Origin: Nannocystis pusilla | GTDB lineage: Bacteria > Myxococcota_A > Polyangia > Nannocystales > Nannocystaceae | NCBI RefSeq assembly: GCF_026626665.1 | Contig: NZ_JAPNKE010000002.1 | Coordinates: 2,543,204-2,607,203, forward strand | DNA length: 64,000 nucleotides | Direction of reading: 5' to 3' | In this document: piece after piece, positions 59,501 through 64,000 of the stretch | Position numbering within the stretch: the stretch's first letter is position 1 | How the letters are laid out: every line of letters starts with the position of its first letter | Notes under the pieces: generated by a model | Databases searched by the model: none | What the model saw: only the letters and a program-made list of their open reading frames with translations | What the model was told of the DNA's origin: nothing | Program-made: the position numbers and the translations under genes

Positions 59501-60372
59501 GCGCCGGTCTGGGTGAGAGTGGTCGACAGCTCGACGGGCGCGCCGGCCTGGACGAGGCTGGCCGCGAGGACAGGTGCGGGCGCGGGCCCGTCGAGCGGCT
59601 CGTCGCCGGCGTGGCGCACGAGGCCGAAGTCGCCGACGCGCACGCGGCCGTCGTCGCCGACCAACACGTTGGCCGGCTTGAAGTCGCGGTGGACCAGGCC
59701 GGCGTGGTGCGCGGCGGCGAGGCCCCGACCGGCGGCCACGAACACCTCGCGGATCTCGCGGATGTCCCGCGGGACAGCTTGCAACCACTCGCGCAGGTTG
59801 GGCCCGCGCACGAACTCCATGGCGACGTAGACCTGCTGCTCCCAGGCGCCGACCTCGTGGACGGCGACGACGTTGGGGTGCGACAGGCGGGCCATCGCCT
59901 GGGCCTCGCGCAGCAGCCGCGCCTGGTTGTCGGTCGATTCGCCCGAACGCAGCAGCTTGACTGCGATCCGGCGGTCGAGGCGCTCGTCGTAGGCGGCGTA
60001 GACGACGCTCATGCCGCCGGCGCCGATCTGCCGCAGGACGGTGAAGCGGCCGATCTTGGCCGGCGCGGCCTCGCCGGGGAACAGGCGGGCCTTGATCGCC
60101 TCCATCGCCAGCCGTTCGGGGGCGAGCGCGTCGCCGCGCCGCGCCTCGCTGGCCAGGCGGCTCAGGTGGCGCGCGTCGTCGGGCGACGGCGCGAGCGAGG
60201 ACTCCGGCGGCGTGACCGTGTCGGCCTGCTCGAAGCTCGCTGACTGCCGACCCGCACGGGCCGTGGACTCTGCGCCTGCCACCGCGAGGACCAGGATCCC
60301 GGAAACTGCCCCGAGCTTCAACGCGCCCCGTCGTCCGGCAGGCCTTGTCCGGAGAGAGGGGTGGTCTACCAT
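56594..60372 (-). CDS. Eukaryote-like Ser/Thr protein kinase with WD40 propellers (frame breaks near 57300 and 56695)
   Basis: About 1,260 residues if repaired. The kinase domain has IGAGGMSVVYAA (Gly loop), IAVKLL (Lys), LVHRDFKPANVLV (catalytic loop), VGDFGLV and TPAYMSPEQ. One transmembrane helix (ALVGVAVVGVVVGLIAV) and an Ala/Glu/Arg coiled coil follow. The rest is about 14 WD40 repeats, e.g. VRSAAFSPDGRKLATGAQDG and VTALAFSPDGQLLATGAADR. Frame shifts near 57300 and 56695; the repaired end (LAEANATACQSERESVE) stops at 56594. A repeat insert sits between propellers at 57402-57477. The start is uncertain: ATG 60372 adds a hydrophobic N-terminus unusual for the family; ATG 60105 is closer to the kinase domain. 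Confidence 0.85.
57402..57477. repeat. Hairpins in the kinase gene between propellers
   Basis: CATGTCC-GTTC-GGACCTG at 57405-57422 and CATGTCC-TCAT-GGGCATG at 57460-57477. In frame, encoding HAHEDMSSSTP and AGPNGHVLTV. Confidence 0.85.
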
Positions 60373-60631
60373 CCGAACGACGTGCCTGCCGCGATCCCCG
60401 CCGCCGTCGTCCGGGCGCCCGCGCGCGCCCTCGCGGGCTCCGCCCGGGCCGGAGCGCCCGCCGAGACCCTCGCGGGCGAGGCGGACCCCAGCGCGAACGG
60501 GGAGCCGTGGGACGCCGGAGCCGGGGGCGGGGAGACGGCGCCGGTCGGACAGGAAGTGCCGGGGCATGCTGCCCGAACGGACAGGTCATGGAGCGGGCGG
60601 GCAGATGGTGTGGCGGCCCCGGCCGGGCGAG

Positions 60632-60880
60632 GTGTCCGAAAGGACATGTCGGCGGACGGGCGGGCGGATCGTGTGACGGTCCCGTCCGGGCGAGGTGTCC
60701 GAAAGGACAGGTCGGCGGACGGGCCGGCGGATCGCGCGGACGAGACGTCCGGTCGGGATGTCCGAAAGGACAGAGTGGGAGACGGGCAGGCGGAGCGCGC
60801 GATCCAGGGGTCCGAACGGGATGGCCCAAAAGACAGGTCTTCGGACGGACGAACGAACCGCTGGGAGGTCCGAACGAACG
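60632..60880. repeat. 63-bp minisatellite array
   Basis: Units with GTGTCCGAAAGGACA start at 60632 and 60695 and diverged units at 60758 and 60821, an exact 63-bp period; a partial unit begins near 60866. Same unit length and GGACA core as the array at 3391-3830. It may be translated as 21-residue RKDMSADGRADR-type repeats. Confidence 0.88.
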
Positions 60881-61800
60881 GGTCGTCGGACGGGCGAGCG
60901 GAGCGCGCGGCGGGCCGGTGGCGGGCCGCGCTGGCGACCTGGCTCATACTGGCGCTGGCCGCCGCGCCGGCGCCGAGTCTGGCCGCGCCTGCAGATGGCC
61001 GATCGGGCATGTCCGGAGAGACACACGCCACCGCGGCCGCACCGGCGCAGGTGGGGGGCCAGGACGGGGTCGACGAGGCGGCGGAGCTGTCGGCGGCGGC
61101 CCAGGCCCGGCTGGCGGCCGGCGACCGCGACGGGGCGATCGCGCTGTGGCAGCGGGCGTTCCGGGCCCTGCCCGGCGGGTTCGGCTACGCCCCGCGACGG
61201 GCGACCGCGGCGCTGGCGATCGCCGACGCGCAGGAGGCGGGGTACCGCGAGACCGGCGACCCGGCCCGACTCCACGCCGCGATCGCGGCGCTCGACGCTT
61301 ACCTCGGCGGGCTCGACCCGACCGACGACGAGAACCGCGCCGGGGTCGAGGGGAGACGGGCTGAACTTTGGGCCATGTACCGAAGCGCATCCGCGCCGGA
61401 GGGCCCGCGACCGGCCCCGAAGATCGAGCCGGTGCGCCGAGGGTTCGACCGCAAGGCGGGGCTGGCGGCGGCGGGGCTCGGCAGCGCGGCGGTAGTGGCC
61501 GGCGTGGTGGCGCTGGCCGGCGGGCTCACCGGGCTCGCGGTCGACGAGGACTTGAAGCGCGTGACGGCCCGCCCGTGCCAGGGCGACGACCCGCTCGATC
61601 CATGCGGCAGCGACAGCGCCCGCGAACAGCAGAAGACCGAGCTGGTGGCCGAGGGGCTGCGCGCCAACCGGATGGCGCTGGTCGGGGGGATCTTGGCGGG
61701 GGCGCTGCTGACCGCGAGCGTGGCGGCGCTGCTCGCCGGGGCGATCCGCGGCCGCACGCGCGTGCAGGCGCGGGCAGGCCAGCTGGTGGTGCGGTTCTGA
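60646..61800 (+). CDS. TPR-like membrane protein of unknown function
   Basis: The body contains a signal-like segment (ALATWLILALAAAPAPSLA), a TPR-like region (AAQARLAAGDRDGAIALWQR, AALAIADAQEAGYRE) and two C-terminal transmembrane helices (GSAAVVAGVVALAGGLTGLA; GGILAGALLTASVAALLAGA). The start is unclear: the frame is open from 60361 through the 63-bp array; ATG 60646 and GTG 60775 lie inside array units, and none places the signal segment at the N-terminus. This architecture recurs beside myxobacterial Ser/Thr kinases, here divergently transcribed. Confidence 0.6.
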   Translation: MSADGRADRVTVPSGRGVRKDRSADGPADRADETSGRDVRKDRVGDGQAERAIQGSERDGPKDRSSDGRTNRWEVRTNGSSDGRAERAAGRWRAALATWLILALAAAPAPSLAAPADGRSGMSGETHATAAAPAQVGGQDGVDEAAELSAAAQARLAAGDRDGAIALWQRAFRALPGGFGYAPRRATAALAIADAQEAGYRETGDPARLHAAIAALDAYLGGLDPTDDENRAGVEGRRAELWAMYRSASAPEGPRPAPKIEPVRRGFDRKAGLAAAGLGSAAVVAGVVALAGGLTGLAVDEDLKRVTARPCQGDDPLDPCGSDSAREQQKTELVAEGLRANRMALVGGILAGALLTASVAALLAGAIRGRTRVQARAGQLVVRF

Positions 61801-62036
61801 CGGCGGGCCTGGATCGTCGCGGGAGCCCGCTCCCGACCGGACGAGATCGGGGCCGAGGTGCGTATGTCCGAAAGGACATGTTCAATCTGCTCGCCGCTCC
61901 AAGAGCTCGCGGCGCTTCTCAGATCAGCGCGAGCTGCAGCCCTGATACAAGGACATGTCTCTCGCTCAGGGTGGCCGACCGGGTCCGCCCGCGGGCACGC
62001 GGGGAGCGTGGTTCGTCTGACTGAAAGGACAGGTCG
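61801..62036. other. Convergent intergenic region with hairpin
   Basis: A hairpin at 61863-61880 (TATGTCC-GAAA-GGACATG, GNRA-type loop) and a half copy GGACATGTC at about 61951. No gene seen. Confidence 0.75.
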
Positions 62037-62921
62037 CTAGACCGCCGAGCACAGGCCCAGGCCTGCGGGCAGGCACGCCTCGTCGAATTCGGGGCTGGTC
62101 ACCGTCCACGGCGCGCAGCTCGTACCGGGCAGCGCCGCGCCGCAGGTGTCGGGGCCGTCGAGGTCGCACACGGGCGCGCAGCAGAGGTCACCGGCGCAGC
62201 CGAGCACCAGCGCCGCCGCGACGCAGGCCGCGCCTTCGCTGCAGGAGCCGGGCGATGCACACGGCTCGCCGGCCAGGCTCCGGTCGCCGCCGGGGCCGCA
62301 GGCGAAGCGCGGTCGATCGGCGGCGATCTGACAGCGCTGGCCGGTCGGGCACGCGGGCCCCCGGGGATCGCAGGGGAACAGACACACGCCTGCGAACCCG
62401 CCGTTCGAGAAGCAGATCGAGCAGGCGTCGGAGCACGTCGGCGCCTCCGGAGCGCCGCCACAGAGCTCGTGACAGCGCCGTCCCTCCTCGTCCTCGGAGA
62501 GGAATCCGTGACACACCGCGCCGCGCTCGCACGTGTCGGTGGGGTCCCACTCGGCCGCCTCGCACGCGCCGCCGACGGGGGTCGCCGGCTCGGCGACGGG
62601 AACGCAGCTCGCGGTGTCCCAGGGGCCGAGGATGAGCGCCGCCGGCTTGCACTTCTGGCCCTCGGGACAGGTGTCCTGCCACGGATCGCAGGCGACGCCC
62701 GGCAGATCGGGCGGAGGGACGAAGTTCATCGAGCCGCCGGTGGTCGGGGCGTCGCCGGTGCTCTCCGTCGCCGCCGTGGACGCGCCCGTGGTCGGCCCGG
62801 TCGTGCTGCTCGCGGCGCTCGTCGAGGTCGTCGCGCTCGCGCCCTCGCTCGCCGTCGCGCCCGGACCCTCGGGGCCGCAACCGTACACGAGCAAGCCGAA
62901 GATCGCTGGCGTGAGGCGCAT
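62037..62921 (-). CDS. Cys-rich lipoprotein with Thr/Ser linker
   Basis: 294 residues from ATG 62921 (ATG 62933 adds four). Lipobox VYGC, then a Ser/Thr/Ala linker to about residue 65, then a domain with over 25 Cys (CDPWQDTCPEGQKCKP, CSDACSICFSNGGFAGVC, CAGDLCCAPVCDLDG), likely disulfide-rich. Such proteins are abundant in Nannocystaceae; function unknown. Confidence 0.75.
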   Translation of the reverse strand: MRLTPAIFGLLVYGCGPEGPGATASEGASATTSTSAASSTTGPTTGASTAATESTGDAPTTGGSMNFVPPPDLPGVACDPWQDTCPEGQKCKPAALILGPWDTASCVPVAEPATPVGGACEAAEWDPTDTCERGAVCHGFLSEDEEGRRCHELCGGAPEAPTCSDACSICFSNGGFAGVCLFPCDPRGPACPTGQRCQIAADRPRFACGPGGDRSLAGEPCASPGSCSEGAACVAAALVLGCAGDLCCAPVCDLDGPDTCGAALPGTSCAPWTVTSPEFDEACLPAGLGLCSAV

Positions 62922-63052
62922 CGCCGCCGGCATAGCACGTCGGCCCGGCCGCTCCCATCGGCAAGGACGCAGGGCCCCGCAGGCCAGAGCCGGCGACGAA
63001 ACGAGGGCAGCCGCGTCGTCACGACCGTCAGCGCCCACGATGCCGTCCATGA

Positions 63053-63070
63053 CATGTCCGAACGGTCATG
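63053..63070. repeat. Degenerate hairpin copy
   Basis: CATGTCC-GAAC-GGTCATG, one mismatch, just past the stop of the FG-GAP fragment. Confidence 0.6.
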
Positions 63071-63074
63071 ACGT

Positions 63075-63560
63075 TTAAAACATGTACTTCGGGGCGCCGA
63101 GGACACCGAGGAAGCCGTCGCCGAGCTCGAGGTCGCCCACGCGGAAGGGCGCGCCGTCGAAGGATGTCCTGGCGCAGGGACACGCCGTGGCCGAGGTTGA
63201 ACAGGATGTGACTCGCCCCCGAGTGGGCGCCGCCGACCGCGAGGCCCGGGTCGCGGTCGAGGTCGCCAGCGCGGGTCGAGCAGGCGTTGTCGGGCTCCTC
63301 GAACACGCCGGCCAGCCGGGCGTCGGCCTCGCCGCCGAGCTCGTCGCCGCGGCTGTCGGCGAACACGAGATCGACGAAGCCGTCAGCGTCGATGTCGACG
63401 AGTTCGACCCTCTGCGCGACCCCGCCACCGTCGTCCGGTACAGCTCGGTTCGGGTCCGCTGTCAGGGGCGGCCGCCGCCCCTCGCGAAATCGCCATGCAA
63501 AGCATGGTGAACGTCGCCTTGCGGCGCGAGGAGGAAGCTGAGGCTATCATCGCCGGCCAT
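63075..63560 (-). pseudogene. FG-GAP/VCBS-repeat protein fragment, frame-broken
   Basis: A meaningful protein is seen only by joining frames: SLSFLLAPQGDVHHALHGD, then VELVDIDADGFVDLVFADS (the FG-GAP calcium loop), RAGDLDRDPGLAVGG and, after a shift near 63160, FRVGDLELGDGFLGVLGAPK to the stop. Breaks lie near 63470 and 63160. FG-GAP proteins are usually much longer, so this is a short relic or a gene disrupted by sequence errors. Its possible start at 63560 overlaps the start of the divergent methyltransferase gene. Confidence 0.5.
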
Positions 63561-64000
63561 GATACCGCCGGCCGCGACGCAGCCCGACGCCGAGAAGATC
63601 GAGCTCTCGGGGGTGCAGGAGACGCTGCTCATCACGCTCCACGCGCGCGCGCTCGAGAGCCGCTCGCCCGATCCGATCCTGCGCGACGAGACGGCCGAGC
63701 GACTGGTCGACACCATCGCGTACGACTTCGCGCGCCTGAAGTCGGCCCAGGGCGACCGCTTCACCACGTCGGTGCGGGCCAAGCAGCTCGACGCCTGGAC
63801 CCGCGAGTACCTGGCGGCGCACCCCGACGCGACCGTCCTGCACCTCGGCTGCGGGCTCGACAGCCGGATCGACCGGGTCGCGCCGCCGCCGACGGTGCGG
63901 TGGTTCGAGGTCGACCTGCCCGACGTGATCGCGGTGCGGCGGCGCCTGTACCCCGAGCCGCCGAACGTGCAGATGATCGGCACCTCCGTCACCGACCCGG
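63559..64000 (+). CDS. LCM/TcmP-type SAM-dependent O-methyltransferase, 5' part
   Basis: ATG 63559; the gene runs off the window end. The 147 visible residues match the PF04072-type family: ELSGVQETLLITLHARALES, LVDTIAYDFARLKSAQGD, the SAM-binding HLGCGLDSR and WFEVDLPDVIAVRRRLYPE. Members methylate carboxylates or polyketide hydroxyls. Substrate unknown. Confidence 0.85.
   Translation, partial: MIPPAATQPDAEKIELSGVQETLLITLHARALESRSPDPILRDETAERLVDTIAYDFARLKSAQGDRFTTSVRAKQLDAWTREYLAAHPDATVLHLGCGLDSRIDRVAPPPTVRWFEVDLPDVIAVRRRLYPEPPNVQMIGTSVTDP

Noticed and set aside
60361..60645. N-terminal extension of the TPR-like gene to GTG 60361
   Set aside because: It would overlap the divergent kinase start and place the signal segment near residue 195; start left further downstream with low certainty.

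Overview
The window looks like chromosomal DNA of a Myxococcota bacterium, most like the Nannocystaceae. This is inferred from very high G+C, many lipoproteins with long Thr/Ser/Asp or Pro/Ala linkers, MopE-like Cys/Asp motifs, choice-of-anchor L lipoproteins, an eukaryote-like Ser/Thr kinase fused to WD40 propellers, and a two-component pair with an HTH-REC regulator. No phage, integrase, transposase, tRNA, rRNA or CRISPR array was seen.

Layout: 0-1.2 kb holds the end of a HEAT-repeat gene and an outer-membrane-type protein. 1.3-6.0 kb (minus) holds elbB, a YceI-like lipoprotein and an HvfABC/bufferin-type RiPP locus: a Cys-rich lipoprotein precursor and a fused DUF692-DUF2063 enzyme. 6.1-9.8 kb is an ECF sigma cluster ending in a choice-of-anchor L lipoprotein. 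9.87-10.09 kb is a structured non-coding segment ending in a strong intrinsic terminator. 10.1-13.0 kb: M1 aminopeptidase and a Bax-inhibitor-1 family protein. 13.2-16.5 kb: a YkgJ-like protein and an ABC-2 exporter. 16.6-22.5 kb: a membrane protein, YfgM/BamB-like proteins, a flavin reductase and HMG-CoA lyase. 23-28.2 kb: a GspE-N/GAF protein, then cysteine desulfurase, mnmA and rnc in overlapping order. 28.7-36.8 kb: ATP-grasp enzyme, VWA protein, prolyl oligopeptidase, GluQ. 37-44.4 kb: two related lipoproteins, a Nudix hydrolase and a histidine kinase/response regulator pair. 44.7-53.3 kb: TlpA-like thioredoxin with an ECF sigma factor, a HEAT protein, an amidohydrolase-TSP3 lipoprotein and a second choice-of-anchor L lipoprotein. 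53.4-64 kb: SDR and divergent LysR gene, an envelope protein, the WD40 kinase, a Cys-rich lipoprotein, an FG-GAP fragment and the start of a methyltransferase.

The main unexplained signal is a family of dispersed 18-nt hairpins, CATG-NNC-N4-GNN-CATG, most often CATGTCC-N4-GGACATG. They sit in most longer intergenic gaps and, in frame, in low-complexity linkers and signal peptides. Several copies carry paired substitutions that keep the stem. Three minisatellite arrays (63-bp, 36/72-bp and 63-bp units) share the GGACA core.

About fifteen genes show single-base frame breaks in conserved domains, some at short G/C runs. This suggests draft-quality sequence rather than mass pseudogenisation; such genes are given as one locus with the break position noted.
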